Below, one piece after another: positions 24,649 to 36,100 of a DNA stretch of 64,000 nucleotides. Source of the stretch: Sorangium cellulosum (lineage in GTDB: Bacteria > Myxococcota_A > Polyangia > Polyangiales > Polyangiaceae); NCBI RefSeq assembly GCF_002950945.1, contig NZ_CP012673.1, forward strand, positions 9,686,501 to 9,750,500, written 5' to 3'. A model generated the notes under the pieces. It searched no databases, was not told where the DNA came from, and was given only the letters and a program-made list of their open reading frames with translations. A program made the position numbers and the translations under genes. How positions within the stretch are numbered: the stretch's first letter is position 1; every line of letters begins with the position of its first letter.

Positions 24649-26025
24649 TCACTCCGCGCGGCGGGCGAGCCACCGGCGGAGCTGGGTCCTGTGTATACCG
24701 AGCACCCTCGCCGCGCGCGCCACCTTTCCCCCCTCGCGGCGCAGCGCCTCCTCGATGACCGTGTCGGGAGGCAGCGACGTCGCGCGCCCCGCCCGGACTC
24801 CGGCCGCCGCGGGCGGCGCGGATGGCGACGGCGCCGACGGAAAATCCTGCCCCGCCGAGGGCGAGAGGTGCGTGGCCTCCACCCACGCGCTCGCCTCGCT
24901 GCGCGCCTCCTGCGCTGCCATCCGGCTCTCCGCCAGGAGCTCCCGCACGTTGCCGGGCCAGGCCCTGCGGAGGCACGCCTCGATCAGGGATGCGTGCGCA
25001 CGAAGCGGCATACCCCCCTCCCCGTCCTCCTGCGCCGCGGCCGCATCCGCCTCCTTGATCGCCGCGCAGACGAGCCAGGGAATCTCCTCCAGCCGATCGC
25101 GGAGCCGCGGGAGCCGCACCTCGGGACGTGCGATGCGGAAAAACAAGTCCTCCCGTAGCTCCCCTGCGGCCACCCGCGCGCGCAGGTCCTTGTGTGTCGC
25201 CGACACCAGCGCGAAATCCACCGTCGCCGGCCGCGAGGCGCCGAGCGGGATCACCTCCCTCGTCTCCAGCGTCCGCAGGAGCTTCGCCTGCACCCCGAGG
25301 TCGAGCTCCGCGATCTCATCCAGGAAGAGCACCCCGCCGCGCGCGGCCTGCACGTACCCGTCGGCGTCCGCCGTGGCGCCCGAGTAGGCGCCCTTGCGCG
25401 CGCCGAAGAGCAGGCGCTCGGCCAGCCCCTCGGGGATGGCCGCGCAGTTGACGGCGACGAAGGGGCCGTCGCCGCGCGGGCCGAGCGCGTGGAAGGCCCG
25501 CGCCGCGTGCTCCTTGCCGGTCCCGCTCTCTCCGGTGATATGCAAGGTGGAGCCGAAGCGCGCCGCTCGCGCAATGGCATCCCAGACACGGACCAAGGCC
25601 GGGCCGAGCACGGTGCCGCCGGCCGTGACGCCGGCCGCGCGGAGCGGCTCCACGTCGCCCGCGAGCAGGAACACCGACGACCCCGCGCGCACGACCCGGA
25701 GCGCGGCCCCTGCGCGCTTCCCGGTGAGCGGCTTTCCGTCGACCCACGTGCCATTCCGGCTGCCGAGATCCTCGACGTCCCAGCGCCCCGCGACGTACCC
25801 GACGCGCACGTGCCGGCGCGACATCTGCGGGTCGTCGAGCGAGACGCCCGCGAGGTCGTCGCGCCCGAGCGCGAGCTCTCCGTTCTTCAAGGGAAAGACG
25901 TCGCAGCGCGGGCGATCCACCGAGAACACCAGGACCAGCCCAGGCGTGGGGGCCTTCCGGCGCTCGCGCCGCGACCCCACGTCGAGCGCGTCGTCCTGAG
26001 TCGTCTTGCGCGTCGAGGTCGCCAC
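24649..26025 (-). CDS. FHA-domain sigma-54-dependent transcriptional activator
   Basis: 458 aa from a GTG at 26025; the ribosome-binding site is weak, so the start is tentative. An FHA domain at ~45-115 (LALGRDD, MSRRHVRV, EDLGSRNGTWVDG) reads phosphothreonine. The AAA+ domain follows: Walker A GESGTGKEHAARAFH (~163), sigma-54 contact loop GAYSGA in place of the canonical GAFTGA (~213), Walker B GGVLFLDEIAEL and Arg fingers in LREDLFFRIA. A Fis-type helix-turn-helix closes it (IEEALRREGGKVARAARVLGIHRTQLRRWL, ~425-455). No receiver domain. It is divergent from a kinase-ATPase gene and 4.1 kb from the NRPS-PKS gene, so a phosphothreonine-linked kinase signal controlling sigma-54 promoters is a reasonable inference. 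Confidence 0.9.
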   Translation of the reverse strand: MATSTRKTTQDDALDVGSRRERRKAPTPGLVLVFSVDRPRCDVFPLKNGELALGRDDLAGVSLDDPQMSRRHVRVGYVAGRWDVEDLGSRNGTWVDGKPLTGKRAGAALRVVRAGSSVFLLAGDVEPLRAAGVTAGGTVLGPALVRVWDAIARAARFGSTLHITGESGTGKEHAARAFHALGPRGDGPFVAVNCAAIPEGLAERLLFGARKGAYSGATADADGYVQAARGGVLFLDEIAELDLGVQAKLLRTLETREVIPLGASRPATVDFALVSATHKDLRARVAAGELREDLFFRIARPEVRLPRLRDRLEEIPWLVCAAIKEADAAAAQEDGEGGMPLRAHASLIEACLRRAWPGNVRELLAESRMAAQEARSEASAWVEATHLSPSAGQDFPSAPSPSAPPAAAGVRAGRATSLPPDTVIEEALRREGGKVARAARVLGIHRTQLRRWLARRAE

Positions 26026-26238
26026 TTCGGTGCGGAGTGTATCGCCGATCCGCTGGCGCCCGTCCAGAGAGCAGCTGTGTCCTCTCGCCGTGAACTCACC
26101 TGCGCGCCGCGCCCCCTTCCACGTCGTCCACGCCGCGGTGGCGTCCCCCGGGCACCGAGCGAGCCTATTCCTGCAGAGTTCGGCGCACGGAGAGCGCATG
26201 GACAGCTGCGAGCGGCGCCGGATGATACCGTACCGGGG
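26026..26238. promoter_or_regulatory. Divergent promoter region of the FHA activator and the kinase-ATPase
   Basis: 213 bases between the two start codons. The base composition dips somewhat here. I could not pick a -35/-10 or a -24/-12 sigma-54 element with confidence, and the TGGCAC motif seen in the biosynthetic cluster is absent. Its role as a shared control region follows from the divergent gene order only. Confidence 0.35.
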
Positions 26239-29200
26239 GTGCGGCCAGGCGATGTGATAGAAGGTCGGTTCGAGATCGCTTATCTTGCCAGCGTCGGCGG
26301 CATGGGCCAGATCTTCCGCGCCCGCGATCGGCACACCGGCGAACCGGTCGCGGTGAAGGTGCTGCGCGCGGGGACTGTCCCCCATATCGCGCGCTTCGTT
26401 CAGGAAGCGCGGGCGCTCTCCGAGCTCTCGCATCCGCGCATTGTCCGCTATATGACCCACGGCGTCGCGGAGCCGGACTGCCCATACCTCGCGATGGAGT
26501 GGCTCGAAGGAGAAGACCTCTCGACCCGGCTCGCTCGCGCCAGGCTGACGATCGACGAGGGCGTCGAGCTCGCCTCGGGCGTGGCCGAAGCGCTCTGTGT
26601 CGCGCACGGGCGGCGGATCGTGCACCGCGATCTCAAGCCGGGCAACATCTTCCTCGTCGACCGGCGCGTCGACCAGGTCAAGGTGCTCGACTTCGGCGTT
26701 GCCCGGCTGGACGCCGCGTCGAAGATCACGCCGACCGGGGCCGTCGTCGGAACGCCGGGCTACATGGCCCCGGAGCAGGCGCAGAACGTCCGCACGGTCG
26801 ATGCGCGCGCCGACGTGTTCTCGCTCGGGTGCGTGCTCTTCGAGTGCCTCACGGGCTCGCCGGCGTTCTCGGGGGAGCACCTCGTTTCGCTGCTGGCGAA
26901 GGTGCTTTACGCGGAGCCGCCGCCGCTGCGGGAGCTCGTCCCCGGAGCCAAGCCGGCCCTCGAGGAGCTGCTCTCGCGCATGCTCGCGAAGCGCCCGGAG
27001 GACCGGCCCCGCGACGGCGCGGCGGTCCTCTCCGCGCTCCGAGCGCTGAAGTTGCAGGTGAGCGCCGTCGATCCGGCCCGGGCGCCCATCGCCCTGACGA
27101 CGGACGAGCGGCGGACGGTCTCCGTGGTGCTGCTGGCGGCCCATCGCGCGGAGGGGGGCGGCGCGGACGAGACGCTCGATCCGGCCGAGTCCGACGCCCT
27201 GGAGGCGCTGCGGAGGGGCGCGGCGGTGCGGGGCTGGCGGCTCGAGCGCCTCCGTGACGGCTCGGTCACCGCGTGGATGGGGGGCGCCGGGCTCGCCACG
27301 GATCAGGCCGCGCAGGCGGCGCGGTGTGCGCTGTGGCTGCGCGGGCGCACGGGCGGGAGGACAACGGCGGTGGCGACCGGGCGGAGCGGCGCCGCCGGGA
27401 GCCGGGCGACCGGCGAGGCCATCGAACGGGCGGCGCAGCTGCTCCATGCGCGCGTGACGGAGGAAGGCGAGGGCGGCGTTCGCGTCGACGAGACGACCGC
27501 ACGACTGCTCGACGGCCGGTTCGACGTGCGCGAGAGCGGGGCCGGGCTGGCCCTTTATGGCGAGCGCGTCATCGCCGAGGGAGCGCGGCCGCTCCTCGGC
27601 AAACCCACGCCGTGCGTGGGGCGCCGTCGGGAGCTCGCAGAGCTCGAGCAGATGTTCGCTGGATGCGTCGAGGAGCAGCAGGCACGGGCGGCGCTGCTCG
27701 TCGGAACGGCCGGCATAGGGAAGTCGCGCCTCGCGCACGAGCTCCTGGCCCAGCTCCGTCGGCGCGGGGAGCCCCTCGCTTGCTGGATCGGCAGGGGCGA
27801 CGCGCTGCGCGCCGGCGCCGCGCTCGGCCTGCTCGGCCAGGCGCTCCGCGGCGCGTGCGGCATCCGCGGCGACGAGCCGCTGCCCGAGCGCCGGGGCAAG
27901 CTCTCCTCGCGCGTCGCTTTGCGCGTCGCCGCGAGCGAGCGGCAGCGGGTGGCCGAGATCCTCGGGGAGATCGTCGGCGCACCCTTTCCGGAGGAGAAGA
28001 GCGATCTGCTCCGCGCGGCGCGCAGGAACGCGCAGATCATGTCGGACCAGATGCACCGGGCGTGGACGGAGTTCCTTCGCGCCGAGTGCTCCGCGCAGCC
28101 GGTTTTGCTGTTGCTCGAGGACTGGCATTGGGGCGACGGGGCGACGGGGCGCTTCATCGACAGCGCGCTGCGCGATCTCGACCAGAGCCCCTGGCTGGTG
28201 CTGGCCCTCTCGCGCCCCGAGGCGAGCGAGCGCTTCCCGAAGTTATGGCACGACAGGCGCTTGCACGTGATCCACCTCGCGCCGCTCGGCCGGAAGCCGA
28301 GCGAACGGCTCGTGCGCCAGGTGCTCGGCGACGGCGTGGACGCCGAGACGGTGAAGCGCATCGTGGCGCAAGCCGACGGCAATGCGTTCTATCTGGAAGA
28401 GCTGATCCGCCGGGCGGCAGAGCCTGGAGGAGAAGGGCTGCCGGAGACGGTCGTCGCCATGGTCCAATCGCGGCTCGCGGCGCTCGACGACGAGGACCGG
28501 AGGGTGCTCCGGGCAGCCTCCATCTTCGGCGAGGCCTCCTGGCCGGGCGGCGTGGCGGCGCTGCTGGGCGGCGCGGATCGCGCTGCACACGTGGAGCGGC
28601 GCATGCTCGGCCTCGTGGAGCGCGAGGTGCTCGTGCGGCGCCCCGAGAGCCGGTTTTCAGCGGAGGTGGAGCTCGCCTTCCGGCACACCCTCTTGCGAGA
28701 AGGCGCCTACGCCATGCTGACCGACGAGGACCGCGCCCTTGGCCACGGTGTCGCCGGCGAGTGGCTGGAGCGGGCCGGGGAACGGGATCCAAAGCTCCTG
28801 GCGACGCATTTCGATCGGGGCGGGGTGGGAGCGCGGGCGGCCGCGTACTATCTGCGCGCGAGCGAGCTGGCGCTCGACACGGGCGATTGCGAGACGGCCA
28901 TCGAGCTCTCGGAGCGAGGGATATCGCTTGGCCGGGAGCCTGAGCTCCTCGCGGGGCTCAAGGCAGCCATGGGAGAGGCGAGGTTTCGAACCGGTGATTT
29001 CCAGGGCGCGTTCCGTGCAGCAGCGGAGGCGCTGCGCCTGGCGCGCCCGGGTAGCCGGATCGAGGGGAGGGCCATCCACTCCGGGATCTACACGGCGCTC
29101 TACCTGCGGCGCACCGAGCTGCTCGTGGAGCCGATGGAGCGGCTGCTCCGCACGGATCCCGAGCCGGACGCCATCGGCCTGCTCGCCGCCGCGTTCTTCT

Positions 29201-30117
29201 CGGTCATCGTGTTGCTCGTGTGGCAGGCGCGGCGCGACACGATGGATCTGTATCGCCAGCGGCTCGAGCAGGTGAGCCGAGGCGTCGTGGCCGATCCGAG
29301 CGCCCTCGCCTGGATGGAGCTTGCGCGCGCGATGTGGGCGATCCACGTCGAGCGGGATCCGTGGGGCTTGCTGCAGCATGCACGGCGAGCGTCCGCTCAT
29401 CACGAGCGTTCGGGCGTCGGGGGGGTGTTCCCCCTGTCCCAGTTCTGCATCGCCACAGGTTACGCGCTCCTCGGCCTCTTCGACCGGGCCGAGGAGGAGC
29501 TGGCGCGCACGCTCGCCATGGCGCCTTCCACGGGCCACGAGGGGCTCTCCGCGGGGCTCACCCGGACCATGATGCTCGTCGATCAACGCAGGACGGCGGA
29601 GGCCTCCGCGCTCGCAGCCTGGGTCGTGAAGGAGGCAGAGCTGCGAGGAGAGCAGCTCATGCGCCTGAATGGCTGGCTTTACGGGATCGAAGCCAGGCTG
29701 CACGAGGGGGCCGTCGAGGCCGCCGAGTCCCTGGCCCTCCAGATCCGCGACGCGATGTCGACGGAGCCCTATCTCGGCATGGCTTACCTCGTCGAGCTCG
29801 CCGGCATCCGCCTCGCACAGGGGCACGCGGAGGAGGCGGCGGACATCGCCGACCGCGCGTTCGCCCAGGCCCGATGCTTCGGCATGGGCTTCTTTTGCCG
29901 GCACGCCACGCTTCTCTTGATCCGCGCCGAGGCGCGGTGCACGCTGGGCGATCGCGACGCGGCCGGCGAGGCGATCCGCGACGCCGCGGAGGACCTGCAG
30001 AGGAGGGCAGCGAGGATCCCGGACCCTGTGGCGCGCCAGAGCTTCCTGGAGAATCTTCCCGACCACCGGAGGACACGCGAGCTAGCGCGAACATGGCTGC
30101 TGGAAGACGTGGGGTGA
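26239..30117 (+). CDS. Serine/threonine kinase fused to an AAA-type ATPase and TPR-like repeats
   Basis: 1292 aa from a GTG at 26239; a GTG at 26254 is equally possible. Kinase domain ~8-270: SVGGMGQIF glycine loop, VAVKVL, HRDLKPGN (~130), DFGVAR, GTPGYMAPEQ. Residues ~290-460 resemble a degenerate nucleotide-cyclase-like region (RTVSVVLLAAHRAEG; LFDV-type ends). Then a STAND/MalT-like ATPase with Walker A VGTAGIGKSRLAHELL at ~489 and LLLLEDWHWGDGAT as Walker B. The last ~400 residues are helical repeats (FDRAEEELARTLAMAP, AEEAADIADRAFAQARC) of TPR type. No membrane segment. This architecture is typical of large myxobacterial kinases. It ends 51 bases before the NRPS-PKS gene, which converges on it. 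Confidence 0.9.
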   Translation: MRPGDVIEGRFEIAYLASVGGMGQIFRARDRHTGEPVAVKVLRAGTVPHIARFVQEARALSELSHPRIVRYMTHGVAEPDCPYLAMEWLEGEDLSTRLARARLTIDEGVELASGVAEALCVAHGRRIVHRDLKPGNIFLVDRRVDQVKVLDFGVARLDAASKITPTGAVVGTPGYMAPEQAQNVRTVDARADVFSLGCVLFECLTGSPAFSGEHLVSLLAKVLYAEPPPLRELVPGAKPALEELLSRMLAKRPEDRPRDGAAVLSALRALKLQVSAVDPARAPIALTTDERRTVSVVLLAAHRAEGGGADETLDPAESDALEALRRGAAVRGWRLERLRDGSVTAWMGGAGLATDQAAQAARCALWLRGRTGGRTTAVATGRSGAAGSRATGEAIERAAQLLHARVTEEGEGGVRVDETTARLLDGRFDVRESGAGLALYGERVIAEGARPLLGKPTPCVGRRRELAELEQMFAGCVEEQQARAALLVGTAGIGKSRLAHELLAQLRRRGEPLACWIGRGDALRAGAALGLLGQALRGACGIRGDEPLPERRGKLSSRVALRVAASERQRVAEILGEIVGAPFPEEKSDLLRAARRNAQIMSDQMHRAWTEFLRAECSAQPVLLLLEDWHWGDGATGRFIDSALRDLDQSPWLVLALSRPEASERFPKLWHDRRLHVIHLAPLGRKPSERLVRQVLGDGVDAETVKRIVAQADGNAFYLEELIRRAAEPGGEGLPETVVAMVQSRLAALDDEDRRVLRAASIFGEASWPGGVAALLGGADRAAHVERRMLGLVEREVLVRRPESRFSAEVELAFRHTLLREGAYAMLTDEDRALGHGVAGEWLERAGERDPKLLATHFDRGGVGARAAAYYLRASELALDTGDCETAIELSERGISLGREPELLAGLKAAMGEARFRTGDFQGAFRAAAEALRLARPGSRIEGRAIHSGIYTALYLRRTELLVEPMERLLRTDPEPDAIGLLAAAFFSVIVLLVWQARRDTMDLYRQRLEQVSRGVVADPSALAWMELARAMWAIHVERDPWGLLQHARRASAHHERSGVGGVFPLSQFCIATGYALLGLFDRAEEELARTLAMAPSTGHEGLSAGLTRTMMLVDQRRTAEASALAAWVVKEAELRGEQLMRLNGWLYGIEARLHEGAVEAAESLALQIRDAMSTEPYLGMAYLVELAGIRLAQGHAEEAADIADRAFAQARCFGMGFFCRHATLLLIRAEARCTLGDRDAAGEAIRDAAEDLQRRAARIPDPVARQSFLENLPDHRRTRELARTWLLEDVG

Positions 30118-30167
30118 GCGGCCAACCGTCGTCGGATCGAGCGCGTGCGACATGGTACATCTCCTCG

Positions 30168-33100
30168 TTACGCGTCGGGGTTCGATAGAGCCGCTCCTGT
30201 CACCGCCGCGTGACGCGGGCCATGCTCGCGACGTGGATCGTACCTGTTCAAGTGCTGCCGCAGGACATCGGCGAGGGCTTTTACGTTCGGCTGCTTCATG
30301 ATCGTGAAGTGGTTACCAGGTACCGAGTGCACCTCCACCCGACCGGGAGCGTACATTTCCCACCCGAACGATGCGCTGACCTCGAGAGCCTCCGGGGACA
30401 CCGTGGGCGGCGCCGCCCCGGCCACGAGGAAGCTTAGCGGCTCGCTGGCCCGAAGCAGCAGCATCGAGCCCGGGTAGGGCCGCGGCACGTAGCTGTGCAA
30501 AGCACGCATGTTGCAGGCAAATACATGAAAGAGGCGCTCCAGCTGCTCCAAATCGACAAGCTCTGACGCTGTCCCGGAACGCCTTATCTGGTCGAAGATA
30601 TACTGGAGCCGCTGCGTCGAGTGGAGCCCCCCGAGGGCGGCTGCCTGCTCCGCGACGGACACCTCGGCGATGGCCTCCAGGTCCGCGGCGAACCAGGCCA
30701 GCATGCGGGCGTCGAGCTCGTCCATCACCCCGCGGAGCAAGGTCGGCGTCACGCTGTCGACGAGGATCGGCGGCACCACGAGCTGTCCCTCGGCCATGAG
30801 CTGCGAGGCCATCTCGAATGCCACCACGCCGCCGAAGGACCAGCCCGCGATGGAGTACGGGCCCTCCTGCTGTACGGACCGGATCCGATCGAGGTAGGCC
30901 CGTGCCATGTCCTCGATGCGCTCCTGGCTGGTGGCCTGCCCGTCGATTCCAGGCGAGCGGAGCCCATATATCGCCTGGTCCAGCCCCAGTTGCCGCGCGA
31001 GCTCGACATAACAGTACACATTTCCGCCGACAGGGTGAACGAGGAACAAGGGGCGTTCGAGGCTGCCGCGCTGGATCTCGACGAGCGTGCTCGGGGCTGC
31101 GGTCGCCGGGCTCGCCGCGGGCGCGACGACCGAACCCTCGCGCAATGCCTCCTCGATCCGCGAGCTCAGCGCGGCGACGGTAGGCGCATTCAAGAGCACA
31201 TTCGGATCGAGCGGCACCGCGAACCTCTCACGCAACCTGCTCAAGAGCCTGATGGCGATCAGCGAATCCCCGCCGAGCTCGAAGAAGTTGTCGTTCACGC
31301 CGATGCGGCCGAGCCCGAGCGTGTGCTGCCACAAACTCGTGACGGCCCGCTCGAGATGGGTGCGCGGCGGAGCATCGGCGGCGCCCTCGGCCTCGTGTCG
31401 CGAGTGGCACAGGGGGAGAACCCCTGCTCGCCCGGCATCGTCGGCGTTCGCCGCCTGCACGGGCAAAGGGCGGCTCGCCGGCCGCTCTCGCGCCGATGCC
31501 GCGGGTTCGAGGACGTGAGGGATGCGCTCGAAGGCGTATGTGGGGAGTGGAACACGCCGCCGCCGCTCTCCACGAGAAAACGCCGACCAATCGATATTGA
31601 CGCCAGCGCACCATAGCCGCCCCACGGCGGCGAGCAACGCCTCCATGTCCGCTCGACCGGAGCCCGGGCTCCTCATCGTATTCGTGACGAGCCGTCTCGC
31701 GCCGGCCCTGGGGTGCCGGGACGAGAGCGTCGTCAGGGTACTGCCAGGCCCGACCTCCACGAAGACATGGTCGGGGTTCGCCAGGAGTACCGCGAGGCCA
31801 TCGGCGAACCGGACCGTCCCTCTGAGGTGCCGCGCCCAGTAGGACGGATCCAGGGCTTCTGCGTCCGTCAGCCAGTCGCCGGTGAGGTTTGAGATCATGG
31901 GAATGCGTGGGACCTTCCTCACCATCGAGGCAGCTCGCGAGGTCAGACGAGCCATGAAGGGCTCGACGAGCGAGGAGTGCACCGCCGCTGAAATTGGGAG
32001 GCGCTTGACACGACGTCCTTCGCGCGAGAGCTCTGTCTCGAAGCGCCGCACGTCCGGCCCTGGCCCCGAGACGACGCAGGTCTCTTCACCGTTGACCGCA
32101 GCCAGGGAGATGCCGTCGGGGAGCCGCTTCAGGAGCGCGTCCTCGGAGAGATGCACGATGAGCGTCAGCGTATCGTCCGGCAGCTCCTCGTAGAGCCGGC
32201 CCCGCGCCGCGACCAGCGACACGGCGTCCTCGAGCGATAGCACCCCGGCGATGCACGCCGCCGCGTACTCACCCAGGCTATGGCCTGTGAGGGCGGCAGG
32301 CCTGACGCCCCAGGATAGGAGGAGCTGCGCCAATGCGTACTCGGTCGAGAAGATGGCGGCCAGGTTGGCGCGAGAGCGAAGCATCTGCTCCGCCACCCGA
32401 GCGCGGCTCTGCGCGTCCGGGAAGAGCAGCCCGACGATGTCCATGGACAGCTCCTTCCGAAACAGTGACGCGCACGCATCGATGCCCTCTCGATACGCCG
32501 GTTCGCCCGTGTAGAGCTCTCTCCCCATGTCGAGCTGCTGGGTGCCTACACCGGGGAACATGAAGACGACCGCGGGCTCGCGGGGGCCGGCGATGGCCCG
32601 ATGAACGTGGATCGGGTCAGGATCCGTGAGCCGGGCCGCCGCGGTCGGGGCGTCCCGGCAAACGATCGCGCGGCGGTGAGGCAGCGCGACCCTCCCCTGC
32701 TGCAACGTGAACGCAACGTCCGGGAGCGAAACGCCCGGCGTGGTGCGGATGTGCGCGACGAGCCGTCCCGCGTTCACCTCCAGCGCGCCCTCCGTGCGAG
32801 CAGAGAGCACGAGCAGCTGGCAGATCCGCGAGGGGCCGCTGGGCGCCAGCTCGGGGGCCTCCTCCAGCACGACGTGCGCGTTCGTGCCTCCTGCCCCGAA
32901 GGAGCTCACCCCGGCTCGGCGCGGGCGCGCACCCCTCTTCCATTCGATCGGCCGGGAGTTCACGAAGAACGGGCTGCTCTCCAGATGAAGCTCGGGATTC
33001 GGGCGACGGAAATGGAGCGTGGGAGGTATTTTTTCGTGCTTCAGAGACAGGACCGCTTTGATCAACCCCGTCACGCCGGCCGCTGCCCCCAGATGGCCGA

Positions 33101-36100
33101 CGTTGCTCTTCACCGAGCCCAGCGCGCAGAAGCCGACCTCGCTCGTGCCCTCGCGGAACGCCCTGGTCAGCGCGGCGACCTCTACCGGATCGCCGAGCTT
33201 CGTGCCCGTCCCGTGTGCCTCGACATAGGTGATGCTCTCCGGGCTCACGCCGGCGGCGGCGTGAGCCCGAGCGATGGTCTCGAACTGCCCGTCCAGCCCC
33301 GGAGCCATGTAACCGACCTTGCGCGCGCCGTCGTTCGTGACCGCCGATCCGCGAATCACAGCGTGGATCGTGTCGCCGTCATCGATCGCGTCCCTCAATC
33401 GCTTGAGCACGACGGCGCCCACGCCGCTCCCGTTCACGGTCCCCCCGGCGTCGGCGTCGAAAGGACGAACATGGCCGTCGGGCGACAAGAGCGATCCTTC
33501 CTCGTAGACGTGCCCGATCCTCGTCGGAGAATGGACGACGGCTCCGCCGGCCAGCACCATGTCGCACTCCTTCGTGAGGAGGCTTCGGCAGCCGAGGTGC
33601 ACCGCCACGAGGGACGTCGAGCACGCGGTCAGGACCGTCACGGCAGGCCCCCGGAGTCCCAGCTTGTAGGCCACGCGCGTCGTCAAGCCATCCGTCAGGT
33701 TTGTCGCGTACACTCGGTAATCTTCGCTGGTCAGAGGCCCCCCGGCGAAGCCGATGCGCTCCATCCAGTAGCCTGGCGCGTCGCTCCCGGCGAACACGCC
33801 GATCGGCTTTCCAAAGGAAAATGGATTGTAGCCTGCCATCTCCACGGCCTCCCAGGCGCACTCGAGGAAGACCCGCTGCTGCGGGTCCACGAGCCTCGCC
33901 TCGCTCGGGCTGTAGCCGAAGAACCCAGCGTCGAAGCACAGCGCGTCCTCCAGGGCTCCGAATGCGGGCACGAGCGATGGCGACCCGATGAGCTCCGGCT
34001 TGACACCCAGCGCCGCCAGCTCATCGGCCGTGTAGAAGGAAATAGCCTCGACGCCGTGAATGAGGTTATACCACAGCGCGCTCGTGTCCCGTGCCTTCGG
34101 GAAACGACCCGCCATTCCGATGATCGCGACGTCATTCTCCTGAATCGCGCCGCCCACAGGTGCGCTCGACCGCCGGTGCGAGGCCGGCGCCGGCGGCGCT
34201 GCCCTCGTGCCCTCGCCAGCGCCCGTCACGCCGAACCTCGCCCTGAGGTGCGCAGCGAGGCTCCGGATCGTCGGATACTGGAACAGGTCCACGATGGGCA
34301 CACGGAAGCCGGTCCGCGTCTCCAGCGCAGCCCGAACCTGCGCCAGCAGGAGCGAGTGGCCGCCGAGTTCGAAGAAGGGATCATCAAGGCCGACGTCCTC
34401 GGCGTCGAGCACCTTGCGCCAGATGCCCGTCAGGATTGCCTCGATGTCCGGCGTGACCGCCGCGGCCTCATGCTTCTTGGCCGGCCTCGCTCCATCGAGC
34501 GGCGGCAGGGCTCGTCGATCGACCTCGCCGCTCTCCGTGAGCGGCAGCGCCTCGAGCTTCACGATCGCGGCCGGGAGCATGTGGTCCGGCAGCTTCGCCT
34601 GGAGGAACGCTCGCAGCCGCGGGACGAGGTCGCGCGTCTGCCTTTTCCGGAGAGGGTTGTTCGTGCGCGACGAGAGGGACGGGTTGTCCAGCTTTCGAGC
34701 CTCCATCCATGGGCGGGGCCTCTGCGCGCTCGCGGAACGCTCGAACAGCACGTCCATGGCGCCGGGCCCCGCCACCCTGGACCACGTGACGCGAGCCGAA
34801 TATCCCAGCCGCTCGCCCAGCTCCCACAGCGCCTCCGGCTCCGCGCCCGCGCCTCGGCCGGCCAGGGCCGCCTCGGCGAGCGCCAGATCCGCCCCGCCGC
34901 CGCTTCGCAGCGCCTCGAACACGAGGACATCGGCGTGAACACGCGCGTTGGGGACGCCCAGAAGCTCAAGGGCCTGGGGCCGCTCCTCGCAGAGTAGCCG
35001 CTCGACGTCCTCGAGCGCCGTGATCTCCTCGTCCCGAGACCAGGGCACCGACCTGTCGATGGACACCGGTTCCGGCGCTCCTCCGACATAGAGGACAGCG
35101 TCAAAGCGATACCGGGTCATCTCGTCGCTCGCGTAGCCACGCTTGAGCCAAATCTCGGCGTGGATCACGCGAGGAACCTCGTCGCATAGAGCGCGGAAGT
35201 AGTCGGGGGCGAGGACGAGCTCCTTTTCATTGGACACCGCCCGGTAGATCCGGTCGAGCAGCTCTGAACGAGCGGTGCCCGGAGGGGCCCGGTAGAGCTC
35301 CACGGAGGTGCGGAAGGCCTCGAGGAGCGGCAGGCTCCTCACGTCCCCCACGAACACGACCCCTCCAGGGGCGGTCGCGCGTACGGCGCCCTCGATCACC
35401 GATCTCAGATAGTGAGGGTCTGGAAAATACTGAACAGTCGAGTTCAGGATGATCGCATCGAAGCTCTCGGGCTCGATATTGGTGAAATCGTTCGCCTCAC
35501 GTCTTTGCAAGACCACGCGCGACAGGTCTCCGGCGAGCTGGGAGCGCAGGGTCGAGACGGCGTGCTGGGAGAAATCGGTCCCGAGGTAAGCGCCGCAGCG
35601 CGGGGCCATTCGCAGGAGCAAGAGCCCCGTACCGCAGCCGATTTCCCACACCCGCTCAGGAGCAAGACTCATCAACCGATCGAGCGTGGCTTCGCGCCAT
35701 TTCCGCATCGTCTCCTGGTCGAGCGGCTCTCCGGTGTAGCTGCTGTTCCAGCCGGTGACATTGAATTCCGGATCGACGTCGGATCCGCCGCTGCCATAGG
35801 TTTCATCGTAGAGCGAGAGCCACTCCGAGATATGCTCCGCTCGGAGCGCCGAGTCGCGGCCCGAGGATCCGCCGCCGCCCGGGCCAGGCACGACGTACGC
35901 GATCACCTGCTCATCGCCCTCGCCGTCCTTCCGCGCGAGCGCGACGGCATCACGAACGGCCGGGTGCTCGCGGAGCGCCGCCTCGATCCTCATGTAGTCG
36001 GCGGCCTCGCTCCGCTCCGTGGTGATGACACGCCGGGCCGGATCGATTGCAATCGATATCGAGGAGACACGCCGATCCGGGTGTGAGACCGCGACAGCGA

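Noticed and set aside
30118..30167. Terminator between the converging kinase-ATPase and NRPS-PKS genes
   Set aside because: Only 50 bases, no stable stem and no T-run.
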